A stretch of 64,000 bases of DNA from Methylococcus capsulatus str. Texas = ATCC 19069 (GCF_000424685.1 NZ_AUKJ01000021.1:103862-167861); one strand, 5' to 3'. Positions 24,345 through 34,158 are shown, numbered from the stretch's first letter. Numbers and translations are program-made. The notes: a model not told the origin generated them from the letters alone.

Positions 24345-26990
24345 ATGCTGAGCCATGAACATGTCGGATTTTGGGGAAAAATCCGTCTTGGTCAAAACGG
24401 GCAAACGGATCAATGGCTATCGCTCTCCCAACATTCACTGGATGTTGCTTCCGTATTCGCGGCGCTGGCCGAGCTCCCCGCATTCCATCACAAACTGAAA
24501 GCCAGCTCAGGTATTGAGCTGGACGGGATTCAGCTTCAAAGGCTTGCGGTCATCGCCTTGCTGCATGACGTCGGCAAGGCGAACCTGGGTTTCCAGGACA
24601 AGGTCTTCGACGCCACGGCACCGCGCGCGGGGCATGTGCGGGAACTGGCGCCCCTGTTCGACGCCCCCGAGTTGTGCGAAGCCTTCGCTACAGCGCTCGA
24701 CCTGGACGAGATCGCAGACTGGTTCGACCCGCCAGATAGCATCGAGCAATTCCTGCTGGCCGCTTGGTCCCACCACGGCGCACCGGTGAGATTCCAAACC
24801 GGCGATCAAACGAGCAATTACTATCTGGCCAGGACCCGCTGGTGGCGAGCGGACGCTACCAGAGATCCGATGCAGGCCGTTGCGGAACTGATGCGGATAG
24901 CGAAACAGGCTTTTCCGGATGCCTTCAAGCGCGGAGTGGCCCGCATTCCCGGCCGGGCTCGGCTGCAGCACAGATTCGCCGGACTGGTCATGCTGGCGGA
25001 CTGGCTCGGCTCCCATCAAACCTTTTTCCCTCTGGGGCGCCCGCTCGATATCGGCTTTGCCCGTAATGCTGCTCGCCGCGCCTTGCTGACAGTCGGCCTG
25101 GATACGGCCAGCCTCCAATCCGACCTCGCGCAGCGCCCAACCACCTTCAAGCACTGGTTTGGCTTTGAGCCTCGCCCCCTGCAGTCGGCCGTTGATCGAC
25201 AAGCTCCCGACGATGCCGAATCGCGGTTGCTGATTGCCGAAGCCGAAACCGGCTCCGGCAAGACCGAGGCAGCCCTAGCGCGCTTTTTCCATCTGTTCGC
25301 GGCCGGTGAGGTCGATGGCTTGTATTTCGCGCTTCCCACCCGGGTGGCAGCAAGAGAGCTTTACCTCCGCATCGTGAATTATCTGGAACAGGTATTTCCA
25401 AAGCCGGAATGCCGTCCGGCCGCGGTGTTGGCCGTGCCACGTTACGCGCGGATTGACGACGTCCCCATCGACAAATTGGATCGATTGCTTCCGGATGACA
25501 GGATTCGTTGCCATGACGATCCCGACCGGCTCCGGCAGGAACGGCAATGGGCGGCCGAGCACCCCAAACGTTTCCTGGCCGCTACGGTGGCGGTGGGAAC
25601 GGTTGACCAGGCCTTGCTTTCGGCGGTGCAAACCAGACATGCTCATCTGCGTTCCGTGTGTCTGGACAGGAGTCTACTGGTGGTCGACGAAGTCCACGCC
25701 TCTGATGTGTACATGCGGCGGTTATTGAGGGGATTGTTATCCCATCACGTAGGACTCGGCGGCCATGCGATGCTGCTTTCCGCAACGCTGGGCGCTTCGG
25801 CTCGCGCCGAATTCCTGCAGGCCTGCGGCTGCACGACTCTCGCGGCAGAAAATTACGCCGGGGCCTGCGCCGCCCCGTATCCGGCTCTCACCCTCTCATC
25901 GGGTATTCCACGCTCCGTGGGGTTTGCGCGGGGCGGGTCGGTCAAGCGGGTCCGCTTCGATCCGCGCTCCTGGCTGAAGCAGCCGGAAAGGCTGATATCC
26001 GAACTGGTAAGTGCCTTGGAAGCCGGCGCGCGGGTATTGATCGTGCTTAACACGGTCGGCCGGGCCAACGCCCTGCAACGGGCATTGGAGCAACATCCAG
26101 CCATCCAGAAGGTTTGGTTGTTCCGTTGCCAAGACTCGATCTGCCCTCATCATGGCCGCTTCGCGCCCAGCGATCGCGAGCTGCTGGATCAGGCGGTCAG
26201 CCGCCGCTGGGGAAAGGGCACGCCCGCCGGTCCCCTGGTACTGATCGGCACGCAAACCCTGGAGCAAAGTCTCGACATCGATGCCGACTGGCTCATCACC
26301 GACCTGTGCCCGGCCGACGTGCTCCTGCAACGGGTCGGGCGATTGCACCGGCACGACCGTACCCGCCCCCTCGGCTTCGAAACGCCCCGTTGCACCGTGT
26401 TGACCCCGGACTGCGCCAGCCTGGCGGAATGGCTCGACGCCAGGGGCGAGGCATCGAGAGAGGCGAAGAGAGCCGGATTCGGCAGCGTTTACGAAGACCT
26501 TCGGACCCTCGAACTGACACGGCTCATGCTGCTGGAACGGGCCGAAGTGGAGATCCCGGGTGACAACCGCCGCCTGGTGGAAGGCGCAACCCATCCGGAC
26601 CGACTGGCCACGCTTGCCGACCCAGCCTGGGAGCGGCACGGACAGAACGTGGAAGGCCTGACGCTCGCCCACAACATCGCCGCGTTCCACGTCGCCGCTC
26701 AATACGACCAACCCTTCGGCGAGTTCGGCTTCAATGATCTGAACGAGAGGGCTCGAACCCGCCTGGGATTGGATACCCTGCGCATCCCGTTACGCCATCC
26801 AGAGCCCGGTCCCTTCGGCGCGGAGATCACGGAAATCACGATACCCGGATATCTGGCGCCGAAGAAAGCGGACGAAGAAACCGCCGAGATCGTCCGTCGG
26901 GACGCCGATGGCATGATCCTGCGTTACGGCGAGCGCCATTACCGCTATTCCCGCTTTGGCCTGGAGCCTTTCGATGAATCTATTGACTGA
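24345..26990 (+). CDS. cas3: CRISPR-associated helicase-nuclease Cas3
   Basis: An 881-residue effector nuclease that degrades DNA marked by the Cascade complex. An N-terminal HD nuclease domain has His30 (SQHSLDVA) and the pair His74-Asp75 in LLHDVGK. A superfamily 2 helicase follows with Walker A ETGSGKTEAA (301-310), DEVH (448-451), LLSATLG and QRVGRLHRH. No residue of these motifs is missing, so the protein looks functional. GGGGA eight bases upstream supports the ATG at 24345. The sequence before it is AT-rich compared with the surroundings and probably holds the promoter. It overlaps casA by 17 bases. Confidence 0.96.
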   Translation: MLSHEHVGFWGKIRLGQNGQTDQWLSLSQHSLDVASVFAALAELPAFHHKLKASSGIELDGIQLQRLAVIALLHDVGKANLGFQDKVFDATAPRAGHVRELAPLFDAPELCEAFATALDLDEIADWFDPPDSIEQFLLAAWSHHGAPVRFQTGDQTSNYYLARTRWWRADATRDPMQAVAELMRIAKQAFPDAFKRGVARIPGRARLQHRFAGLVMLADWLGSHQTFFPLGRPLDIGFARNAARRALLTVGLDTASLQSDLAQRPTTFKHWFGFEPRPLQSAVDRQAPDDAESRLLIAEAETGSGKTEAALARFFHLFAAGEVDGLYFALPTRVAARELYLRIVNYLEQVFPKPECRPAAVLAVPRYARIDDVPIDKLDRLLPDDRIRCHDDPDRLRQERQWAAEHPKRFLAATVAVGTVDQALLSAVQTRHAHLRSVCLDRSLLVVDEVHASDVYMRRLLRGLLSHHVGLGGHAMLLSATLGASARAEFLQACGCTTLAAENYAGACAAPYPALTLSSGIPRSVGFARGGSVKRVRFDPRSWLKQPERLISELVSALEAGARVLIVLNTVGRANALQRALEQHPAIQKVWLFRCQDSICPHHGRFAPSDRELLDQAVSRRWGKGTPAGPLVLIGTQTLEQSLDIDADWLITDLCPADVLLQRVGRLHRHDRTRPLGFETPRCTVLTPDCASLAEWLDARGEASREAKRAGFGSVYEDLRTLELTRLMLLERAEVEIPGDNRRLVEGATHPDRLATLADPAWERHGQNVEGLTLAHNIAAFHVAAQYDQPFGEFGFNDLNERARTRLGLDTLRIPLRHPEPGPFGAEITEITIPGYLAPKKADEETAEIVRRDADGMILRYGERHYRYSRFGLEPFDESID

Positions 26991-28536
26991 TCCGTTGTTT
27001 CGCGTCGAGACCCCCGATGGCATCGAGCGCCTGAGTCTGCCGCAGCTCCTGGAAGCGTTGGGCCAGGACCGGGTTGAATCCCTGCTGGGCCTGCAACGGC
27101 ATCAGGAAGATGCGTTCCACATCTTCCTTTGCTACCTGGCCGGGGCGGTGTTGGCGCGCGAGGCGCGATCCGAACCGCGGCAACCCGAGGATTTCTGGCA
27201 CGAAGGCATCCGGAAGCTGACCGGAAGGGATGATGACTGGGCGTGGACCCTGATCGTGGACGATGTCACCCAGCCGGCGTTCATGCAGGCCCCGGTGCCG
27301 GATAAGAAGGATTTTGGTGCCTTCAAGCTAAAGGCGAGGACAGCAGATGCCCTGGACATCCTGCCTACCGCCAAAAACCATGATGTGAAAGCGAGCAGAT
27401 CCGGCGCCACCAGCCCGGACGGTTGGGTCTATGCGCTGGTCAGTCTTCAGACGATGAGTGGTTTCTTCGGCCAAGGCAATTACGGCATAGCCCGCATGAA
27501 TGGCGGTTTCGGCAGCCGCCCGGCTGTTGCCGTTTATCACGCCGAACGCATGGGGAGGCGGTGGCATTGCGATGTCACACGTTTGGTTGGCATCCGGGAA
27601 GAATTGCTGGCCGGCCCGTGGGGATATCGAGAGCGTGGGATCGTGTTGGTATGGGAACAGCCATGGGATCTTGAGTCGAGTCTCAGCTTGAACGTCCTCG
27701 ATCCTTTCTACATAGAAATTGCCCGGGCTGTGCGCCTCATGGGTGATAGGGAAAACGTGCAAGCCTTCGGCGCATCCACGAAAGCGGCCCGGCTTGCGGC
27801 AGGTGATGCAGGTGGCGTGCTGGGTGACCCATGGACACCTGTGAATGTGGCCGACAAGAAAAAAGGGCAGTCCGCCATGACCGTTTCAGCCAGCGGACTC
27901 AGCCCAGAATTAGTCCGTAACGTTTTATTCGAAGACGGATTTCGAGCAGCCAGAATGCAGCGCCTGCTGGAAGAAAACGAAGGCCAAAGCTGCCTCTTCT
28001 GCGCCACGGTTCTTGTACGTGGCCAAGGAACGACCGACGGTTTCCATCACGTCGCCATTCCAGTACCGGCCAGGGCGCATCGATTGTTCCGCCGCAGTTC
28101 GGAGCGTGATCGGTTGGCGTCCATCAGCAAGACGGCTCTCAACGATGCCAAGGAAATACAAAACCGCGTTCTCAAACCTTCGGTCATCGCCTTGCTGGAG
28201 GCTGGACCGGATAAAATCGACTTCGACCGGCGCGAAGTCAATTTGTGGCTCAACGAGGCCACCCAACGATTCAGCGCTGCCTGGTCCGAAGACTACTTCC
28301 CCTGGCTGTGGCGGCAAGCCGAGCAGGACGATGCGGACGCCGCCCGCCTGGAATGGCTGCGCGCCCTGCGCGACAAGGCCCATAAGGTGCTGGAAGAGAC
28401 CATCGCCCGTTACCCGTCCCGCGAGGGACGACGCTACCGCGCCCGCGTGAAAGCGGAAGGATTGTTCCACGGTTCATTGTTCAAAACGTTCCCGCAACTC
28501 AAGGAGGGCTCCCATGACGCACCCCGCCCCGGCTGA
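26974..28536 (+). CDS. casA: Cascade large subunit Cse1/CasA (Cas8e)
   Basis: A 520-residue type I-E large subunit, which recognises the PAM and recruits Cas3. Family features are the N-terminal MNLLTDPLFRVETPDG, the SLPQLLEALG segment, and a C-terminal four-helix bundle that begins around residue 380. The ATG at 26974 lies inside the 3' end of cas3; the ORF could extend six codons further up but the chosen start matches the normal Cse1 N-terminus. It overlaps casB by 23 bases, so the effector genes are tightly coupled. Confidence 0.93.
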   Translation: MNLLTDPLFRVETPDGIERLSLPQLLEALGQDRVESLLGLQRHQEDAFHIFLCYLAGAVLAREARSEPRQPEDFWHEGIRKLTGRDDDWAWTLIVDDVTQPAFMQAPVPDKKDFGAFKLKARTADALDILPTAKNHDVKASRSGATSPDGWVYALVSLQTMSGFFGQGNYGIARMNGGFGSRPAVAVYHAERMGRRWHCDVTRLVGIREELLAGPWGYRERGIVLVWEQPWDLESSLSLNVLDPFYIEIARAVRLMGDRENVQAFGASTKAARLAAGDAGGVLGDPWTPVNVADKKKGQSAMTVSASGLSPELVRNVLFEDGFRAARMQRLLEENEGQSCLFCATVLVRGQGTTDGFHHVAIPVPARAHRLFRRSSERDRLASISKTALNDAKEIQNRVLKPSVIALLEAGPDKIDFDRREVNLWLNEATQRFSAAWSEDYFPWLWRQAEQDDADAARLEWLRALRDKAHKVLEETIARYPSREGRRYRARVKAEGLFHGSLFKTFPQLKEGSHDAPRPG

Positions 28537-29026
28537 CCCGCCGGAAACACCATCGACATCGCTGGCTTCGCTGATAGGCCATCTCGCCGCGACCATCGCC
28601 GCAGAACATTTTCCCACGGGAGATCGGGCGGCATTGCGCCGCCTGAAGCCGGACGCCCCACCTAATCTAGCCTTTTATCGCTTTGCCTTTCGACACTTGC
28701 CGCAGAATTGGGAAAACCGGAGGACGGCTTGGACTGCGCTGGTCGCCGGCATTGCCCTCATGTGCCCGAAGCCCCACCGCCAGGATCGCTCCGTCGGTCT
28801 GACACTGGCCGAAACCGGTTATTCGGAAAAACGGCTGGAACGGCTGCTCGCCGCCGAAGGCGATACGCTGCACACCTTGCTCCTACGCGCCGCGCGGTTC
28901 CTGGCCGCCAAGAACGAGTCCTGCAACTGGACTGATTTCGCCCATTTGCTCCTCGACAGAAATCCGGAAAAGGCGCGATTGAAGATCGCCCGTGACTATT
29001 ACCGCAGCCTCAAGGACCACGATTGA
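28514..29026 (+). CDS. casB: Cascade small subunit Cse2/CasB
   Basis: A 170-residue, all-helical protein in the position and size of Cse2, two copies of which line the belly of type I-E Cascade and hold the displaced strand. Seen: an Arg-rich central stretch (GDRAALRRLKPDAPP) and the segment FYRFAFRHLPQNWENRRTAW, matching the Cse2 pattern. The start lies inside casA; AAGGAGGG about eight bases upstream supports the ATG at 28514. Confidence 0.9.
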   Translation: MTHPAPADPPETPSTSLASLIGHLAATIAAEHFPTGDRAALRRLKPDAPPNLAFYRFAFRHLPQNWENRRTAWTALVAGIALMCPKPHRQDRSVGLTLAETGYSEKRLERLLAAEGDTLHTLLLRAARFLAAKNESCNWTDFAHLLLDRNPEKARLKIARDYYRSLKDHD

Positions 29027-29099
29027 CCACTCGGACGGTGGATTCTATCCACCCGCCGCCAGTCTCCACCTGTTCGCTCGACTCCAAGGAACCACGCTC

Positions 29100-30344
29100 A
29101 TGTTTCTGCAAATCCATAGCCTTACTTCCTACCATGCCACCCTGCTCAACCGTGACGATGCCGGCCTCGCCAAGCGCATCCCTTTCGGCGATGCCGTGCG
29201 CCTGCGGGTCTCATCCCAATGTCTCAAGCGGCATTGGCGGGAAAGCCTGCAACAGACCATCCCGCTACCCACGGGGCTGCGGACCCGGCACGTGTTCGAG
29301 CGGGAAATTTATCCCCGTCTGAAACAGGAAGGGGTCGAAGATTCATTGGCAAAACAACTGACTCTCAGCCTGATGGGCTTGCTGCTCCAGAAGTCCGACA
29401 AGACTGCCAAGCCAGAGAAAGCGAAAAAAGGCAAAAATGGCCATGAAGAACAGGCTGAATTCGATTTCGAGGAAGGCGCCGGGACGGAAGAGTCCTCTGC
29501 CGGCGATTTACGAGTCAAACAACCCATCCTTTTTGGCCGGCCGGAAGTGGACTATCTCATTAGCCTGCTGAAGGCGTGTGCCGAGGAAGGAAGTGGCGCG
29601 GAAAAGGCGCTGCAAGCGAAGCTCAAGGGTGATAAGGCCAATTTCAAGGCGATGCTCAAGGCCGCCGGTCACGGTGACCTGTACGCCGGATTGGAAGGCG
29701 CGCTGTTCGGCCGCTTCGTCACCTCGGATATTTTATCCCGTTCCGATGCGGCCGTTCATGTGGCCCATTCGTTCACCGTACATGGGCTGGACACCGAGGT
29801 CGACTATTTCACCGTGGTGGATGACTTGAACCGCGAAGAGGAAACCGGCGCGGCCCATGCCGGCGACATGGAACTGGGGGCCGGGCTGTTCTACGGCTAC
29901 GTGGCGGTGGACATTCCCTTGCTGGTTTCCAACCTCACCGGCTGCGATACCACACGGTGGGCAGAGCAGGAGCCCGCCGATGTCCGCAAAGTGCTGACCG
30001 GCCTCATTCGCGCAATCGCCACGGTTTCCCCCGGGGCCAAGCTCGGTGCCACCGCGCCCTATGCCTTCAGCGAGTTCGTGTTGCTGGAAACCGGGAAGCA
30101 ACAGCCCCGTGCTCTTTCCAACGCCTACCTACAGGCCCTGCCGATGCGCGGCGATCCCCTGCAAGCCGCTATAGACGCCTTGGCCAAGCACCTGCGGGCA
30201 CTGGATGCCATGTATGGAAGAACCTCCGATAGCCGATCCGTGGCCAGCACCCGTGCTTTCGACGCGGATCTGGCACCGACCAACTCCCTGGACGCTTCCA
30301 TCGGCGCGGCACTGGATGCCATTTTTCCACCGGCCAAGGCTTGA
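29100..30344 (+). CDS. casC: Cascade backbone subunit Cas7e/CasC
   Basis: A 414-residue RAMP protein that polymerises along the crRNA. The start MFLQIHSLTSYHATLLNRDD and the following LRVSSQCLKRHWRESL are hallmarks of Cas7e. An AAGGA about nine bases upstream decides the ATG at 29100; the frame is open further up but without a domain. Between residues about 100 and 135 there is a Lys- then Glu-rich stretch (KPEKAKKGKNGHEEQ, FDFEEGAGTEES) that looks like an inserted disordered loop. E. coli Cas7e is about 50 residues shorter, so the insertion may be lineage-specific. Confidence 0.93.
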   Translation: MFLQIHSLTSYHATLLNRDDAGLAKRIPFGDAVRLRVSSQCLKRHWRESLQQTIPLPTGLRTRHVFEREIYPRLKQEGVEDSLAKQLTLSLMGLLLQKSDKTAKPEKAKKGKNGHEEQAEFDFEEGAGTEESSAGDLRVKQPILFGRPEVDYLISLLKACAEEGSGAEKALQAKLKGDKANFKAMLKAAGHGDLYAGLEGALFGRFVTSDILSRSDAAVHVAHSFTVHGLDTEVDYFTVVDDLNREEETGAAHAGDMELGAGLFYGYVAVDIPLLVSNLTGCDTTRWAEQEPADVRKVLTGLIRAIATVSPGAKLGATAPYAFSEFVLLETGKQQPRALSNAYLQALPMRGDPLQAAIDALAKHLRALDAMYGRTSDSRSVASTRAFDADLAPTNSLDASIGAALDAIFPPAKA

Positions 30345-30354
30345 GGCGGCCGCC

Positions 30355-31104
30355 ATGGACATTCTGCTATTGCGCTTCGATGCACCGCTGATGAGTTTCG
30401 GCGGCGTGATGGTGGATCAGCATGGTCCGACGGAACGGTTTCCGGGCCTCTCGATGCTGGCGGGGCTGCTCGGCAATGCCATGGGTTACCGGCATGGCGA
30501 TGCGGACGCGCTGGAAGCCTTGCAAGCCCGCATCGAATACGCCGCACGCTGGGACGTGGAGCCTGAAGCCCTGTTGGACTACCACACCGTGGACCTCGGC
30601 CAGGAAAAGATGCGCGAACCCGGCTGGACCACCCGCGGTGAACCCGAACACCGGGCCGGCGGACCGGCGGCGGCCTTCGGAACCCATCAGCGCTACCGTC
30701 ATTACTGGGCCAATGGCGTGATGACCTTGGCCATCACGCTGAAAGATGCAGGCACTCCCAACCTCGATGAGTTAGCGGCGGCGATCGTGCAACCGGCGCG
30801 CCCCTTGTTCCTCGGCCGAAAGACCTGCCTGCCTGCTGCCCCCCTGCTGGCGGGTCGGGTCGAAGCCGAAAACGTGCTGGAGGCATTGCGCCGGACGCCC
30901 CGCGTCGTAGGTCGGGTCCGCCCACAGCGAAGGGAAGAGCGTAACCCGACGGAAGACCGGAAAGTAAACGCCTGCTGGCCCGCCTATTTGGGCGAGACGG
31001 AGCAATCCCGCCAGACCGGTATCTACGACCGCAGGGATTGGCGCAACCAGATCCACGCCGGCCGCCGCATCCGCATCGAAGGGCTCTTGGAGATCGCGCC
31101 ATGA
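30355..31104 (+). CDS. casD: Cascade subunit Cas5e/CasD
   Basis: A 249-residue RAMP protein that caps the 5' end of the crRNA. The N-terminus MDILLLRFDAPLMSFGGVMV and the RFPGLSMLAGLLGNAMGY segment are the usual Cas5e signatures. Further features: the internal YHTVDLGQ and a C-terminal RNQIHAGRRIRIEG. The ATG at 30355 is ten bases after casC ends. Its stop overlaps casE as ATGA. Confidence 0.92.
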   Translation: MDILLLRFDAPLMSFGGVMVDQHGPTERFPGLSMLAGLLGNAMGYRHGDADALEALQARIEYAARWDVEPEALLDYHTVDLGQEKMREPGWTTRGEPEHRAGGPAAAFGTHQRYRHYWANGVMTLAITLKDAGTPNLDELAAAIVQPARPLFLGRKTCLPAAPLLAGRVEAENVLEALRRTPRVVGRVRPQRREERNPTEDRKVNACWPAYLGETEQSRQTGIYDRRDWRNQIHAGRRIRIEGLLEIAP

Positions 31105-31820
31105 CCGCCCCGCTTTACATGATTGAACTGCGACCGGACCCGGCAGCCCTGATCCGTTTCGCCCAAGATCAGGGGCTCAATACCCACCAAGACGAAGACC
31201 TCGGATACGTAACCCACGCGTGGCTCAAGGCCCTGTGCGGCGAACTGGCGCCGAAACCGTTTCGCCTGCTGCAGGATGGCCGCAACCTCAGGCCGCCTCG
31301 GCTCCTGGGTTTTTCCGCCCATGACGGCACGAGACTGACAGAGCACGCCCGCGCTTTCGCTTCACCACTGGCGGCGCAAGTCTGTTCCCTTGCCGATGGA
31401 ATTGCTTTTAAGCCCATGCCGGAATCCTGGCCGAACGGGCGAAAGCTCGGTTTTGAGGTCATGGCCTGCCCCATCAGCCGGCTGGGACGCAACGAGGATG
31501 ACGTTTACCGCCGGCACTTGCGGGATTGTGATGCCAGGGCGCAATCGCCAGATTCCAGGGAAATGGTCTACCGCCGCTGGTTGACGCGGCAATTCGGTTC
31601 GGCGGCAACGCTGGATGATTTCAGCTTGGGCGGATTCCGTTACCTGCGTCTGCTGCGGAAGGCCCGCGGTACACGTTCCGGTTTTCTCGCCCCGCAGGCG
31701 CTTTTCCGAGGCACGCTAAGCGTGCGTGATGGGGCAGGCTTCGGCGCACTGTTGGCACGTGGCATTGGCCGCCATCGCGCCTTTGGTTTCGGCATGCTGC
31801 TGTTGAGGCCGGCCCCATGA
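31101..31820 (+). CDS. casE: crRNA endonuclease Cas6e/CasE
   Basis: A 239-residue type I-E Cas6, which cleaves the CRISPR transcript at the base of the repeat hairpin and stays on the 3' end. It has the N-terminal ferredoxin-like start (PLYMIELRPDP), a His-containing TRLTEHARAF segment and a glycine-rich C-terminal loop GIGRHRAFGFGMLLL, the usual Cas6e G-loop. The catalytic His candidate is near the N-terminal quarter (LNTHQDEDLGYVTH). Coupled to casD by ATGA, and overlapping cas1 by four bases. Confidence 0.93.
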   Translation: MTAPLYMIELRPDPAALIRFAQDQGLNTHQDEDLGYVTHAWLKALCGELAPKPFRLLQDGRNLRPPRLLGFSAHDGTRLTEHARAFASPLAAQVCSLADGIAFKPMPESWPNGRKLGFEVMACPISRLGRNEDDVYRRHLRDCDARAQSPDSREMVYRRWLTRQFGSAATLDDFSLGGFRYLRLLRKARGTRSGFLAPQALFRGTLSVRDGAGFGALLARGIGRHRAFGFGMLLLRPAP

Positions 31821-32707
31821 GCGGCCTGTTTTCCGGTCGCCTCGGACTGGCCGAGTCGCGCATCCCCCATGCCGACCGTCACGGTCTGCTCTGGCTCACC
31901 TTCGGTAATCTGACTGTCGAAGACGGCACCCTGCATTTTCGGGCCGCTCCATCGGAATGGATGGACGCCGGAGATTACGCGATCCCATACCAGGGATTGT
32001 CGATGATTCTGTTGGCCCCCGGCACGACGGTCAGTCACGATGCATTGCGCCTGCTGGCTCGTCATGGCACGTTGCTGGCCGCAGTCGGAGATGGAGGGGT
32101 CAAATTCTACACCGCACCGCCCATGGGCCAGGGCCGCTCCGACGTGGCCCGCGCCCATGCCAGGCTGTGGGCCGATGAAAAGGCGCGGTTGGATGTGGCC
32201 CGCCATATGTATGCATTGCGTTTCGGCCGTATTCTGCCGCACAAGGATATTGCTGTACTGCGTGGCATAGAAGGCGCCCGCATGAAAGAGACTTACCAGC
32301 TGCTCGCCACTCAGCATGGCGTGGAGTGGAAGGGACGCCGTTACGACAGGAATAACCCCAATGCCGCCGACATTCCCAACCAGGCCATCAACCACGCCGC
32401 CACCTTCGTCGAAGCGGCGGCAGACGTTGCGGTGGCGGCGGTCGGCGGTTTGCCGCCGCTAGGGTTCATTCACGAAGAATCCAGCAATGCCTTCACCCTG
32501 GACATCGCCGATCTGTTCCGCTCCGAAGTCACCTTGCCACTGGCTTTCAGCGTCGCTAAGCGCGTGATGGACGATCCGTCTTTGCCATTGGAGAGGGCAG
32601 TACGCAAAGAAGCCGCCCGGCAGCTTCACAAGCAAAAAGTCATTCCGAAGATGATCGACCGCATCAAGGAGTTGCTGCATGTCGATGACGGTAATGGTGA
32701 CGCGTAA
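31817..32707 (+). CDS. cas1: CRISPR integrase Cas1
   Basis: A 296-residue type I-E Cas1, the integrase of spacer acquisition. All metal ligands are present: Glu152 in RGIEGARMKETY, His219 in GFIHEESSNAF and Asp232 in DIADLFRSEV. The His-to-Asp distance equals that in E. coli Cas1. Length is normal. The start overlaps casE (ATGA), and the 3' end overlaps cas2 by 29 bases, so the two adaptation proteins are made together. Intact catalytic residues suggest the system could still acquire spacers. Confidence 0.96.
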   Translation: MSGLFSGRLGLAESRIPHADRHGLLWLTFGNLTVEDGTLHFRAAPSEWMDAGDYAIPYQGLSMILLAPGTTVSHDALRLLARHGTLLAAVGDGGVKFYTAPPMGQGRSDVARAHARLWADEKARLDVARHMYALRFGRILPHKDIAVLRGIEGARMKETYQLLATQHGVEWKGRRYDRNNPNAADIPNQAINHAATFVEAAADVAVAAVGGLPPLGFIHEESSNAFTLDIADLFRSEVTLPLAFSVAKRVMDDPSLPLERAVRKEAARQLHKQKVIPKMIDRIKELLHVDDGNGDA

Positions 32708-32972
32708 CGTCTCTCTCCGCATGCGCGGCTTTCTGGCATCCTCGATGCTTGAATTGGCCCCTGGTGTCTATAGCGCACCGCGCCTCTCGACTGCAGTCCG
32801 CGAGCGTATCTGGGCGGTGGTTGAGGATTGGTTCACTGCCGAGCAGGATGCCTCGGTCGTAATGGTTTGGGTCGATCCCGCAATGCCTGGCGGACAGAAT
32901 GTCCGGACTCTCGGGCTGCCACCGGTTAAATTCGTTGAATTTGACGGAATAGTCCTGACTCGTCGACCTTAG
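32679..32972 (+). CDS. cas2: CRISPR adaptation protein Cas2e
   Basis: A 97-residue Cas2 of the type I-E (Cse3-linked) variety: MSMTVMVTRNVSLRMRGFLA, APGVYSAPRLSTAVRERIW, and a C-terminal FDGIVLTRRP tail. Cas2 dimerises and bridges Cas1 dimers to set spacer length. It lies directly before the leader and array. The gene starts inside cas1. Confidence 0.94.
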   Translation: MSMTVMVTRNVSLRMRGFLASSMLELAPGVYSAPRLSTAVRERIWAVVEDWFTAEQDASVVMVWVDPAMPGGQNVRTLGLPPVKFVEFDGIVLTRRP

Positions 32973-33032
32973 GGTTTAGTGGATCTTTAACAGCCCGCTT
33001 TTTTGTTTTACCTCAAAGCGTTAGCCTATAGA
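32973..33032 (+). promoter_or_regulatory. CRISPR leader
   Basis: The 60 bases between the cas2 stop and the first repeat are AT-rich in a GC-rich region, with an oligo-T block (CTTTTTTGTTTTACC at about 32999-33013). Type I-E leaders lie on this side, next to cas2, and contain an IHF site and promoter. Two observations agree: only the far terminal repeat (34131) is altered, and the repeat orientation equals that of the E. coli consensus. Confidence 0.7.
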
Positions 33033-34158
33033 GGCTCCCCCGCACACGCGGGGATAGACCCGAAAAACTATATTAAAAACAAAGAGTTATAATGGCTCCC
33101 CCGCACACGCGGGGATAGACCTCCTGAAAATGACATCGACGCCGACACGATGCGGGCTCCCCCGCACACGCGGGGATAGACCCAATGCCGCAGTGCGGGT
33201 GATCGGCTGGACCGGGGCTCCCCCGCACACGCGGGGATAGACCCAAAGCCGGAGCGGCGATCTGCGTCCAGTGCCAGGCTCCCCCGCACACGCGGGGATA
33301 GACCCGATCATGGGGTCGAGCAACCCGGAGACGGTGGGGCTCCCCCGCACACGCGGGGATAGACCCCTGCCCCTGGTCGTCACGACAACGAACCAGACGG
33401 CTCCCCCGCACACGCGGGGATAGACCCCCTACCAGCGCGGAGCAGGCCGCTCTGTTGCTGGCTCCCCCGCACACGCGGGGATAGACCCGTCTTTGCTGCC
33501 GTTCCTGCTGATGTCACCGAGGCTCCCCCGCACACGCGGGGATAGACCTCACCTGCCGCTGCTGGATCGTGGTCTGGTATTGGCTCCCCCGCACACGCGG
33601 GGATAGACCTCCAGAGCTGCTACGTCAGATCGATGAGCTGACGGCTCCCCCGCACACGCGGGGATAGACCTCTCAGGCGATTCTGATCCCTTATTTATCA
33701 TATGGCTCCCCCGCACACGCGGGGATAGACCCGGGAACAGCTCCGCCGCGACCTTGATCTTGACGGCTCCCCCGCACACGCGGGGATAGACCCCATCGGA
33801 CTCACGCCGCTCATGGCCCGTCCTCGGCTCCCCCGCACACGCGGGGATAGACCTCCCTCCGGTCCGGCGCCGGATTCAAGGGGATGGGCTCCCCCGCACA
33901 CGCGGGGATAGACCTGTTCCGAACGACTGCCCCGATGGCAAGGTTCAGGCTCCCCCGCACACGCGGGGATAGACCCATCGACGGCAGCAAAGGCGGCAGC
34001 GTCTACGTGGCTCCCCCGCACACGCGGGGATAGACCCGTTCAAGCGGGCACGCCTCTGCATGCTCTTCAGGCTCCCCCGCACACGCGGGGATAGACCCGA
34101 GCGCAACGAGAAGGGAGAAAACACCATGGCGGCTCCCCCGCACACGCGGGGATAGAAC
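33033..34158 (+). CRISPR. Type I-E CRISPR array, 19 repeats, 18 spacers
   Basis: Nineteen 28-base repeats that begin GGCTCCCCCGCA and end GCGGGGATAGACC, starting at 33033, 33094, 33155 and every 61 bases to 34131. All 18 spacers are 33 bases. The repeat forms a GC hairpin (CCCCGC/GCGGGG) as expected for Cas6e. The last repeat has one change (ATAGAAC in place of ATAGACC at 34152-34158), marking the old end. The base after each complete repeat is always C or T (12 C, 6 T), so the functional repeat is probably 29 bases with a PAM-derived last position and 32-base spacers. Confidence 0.98.
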
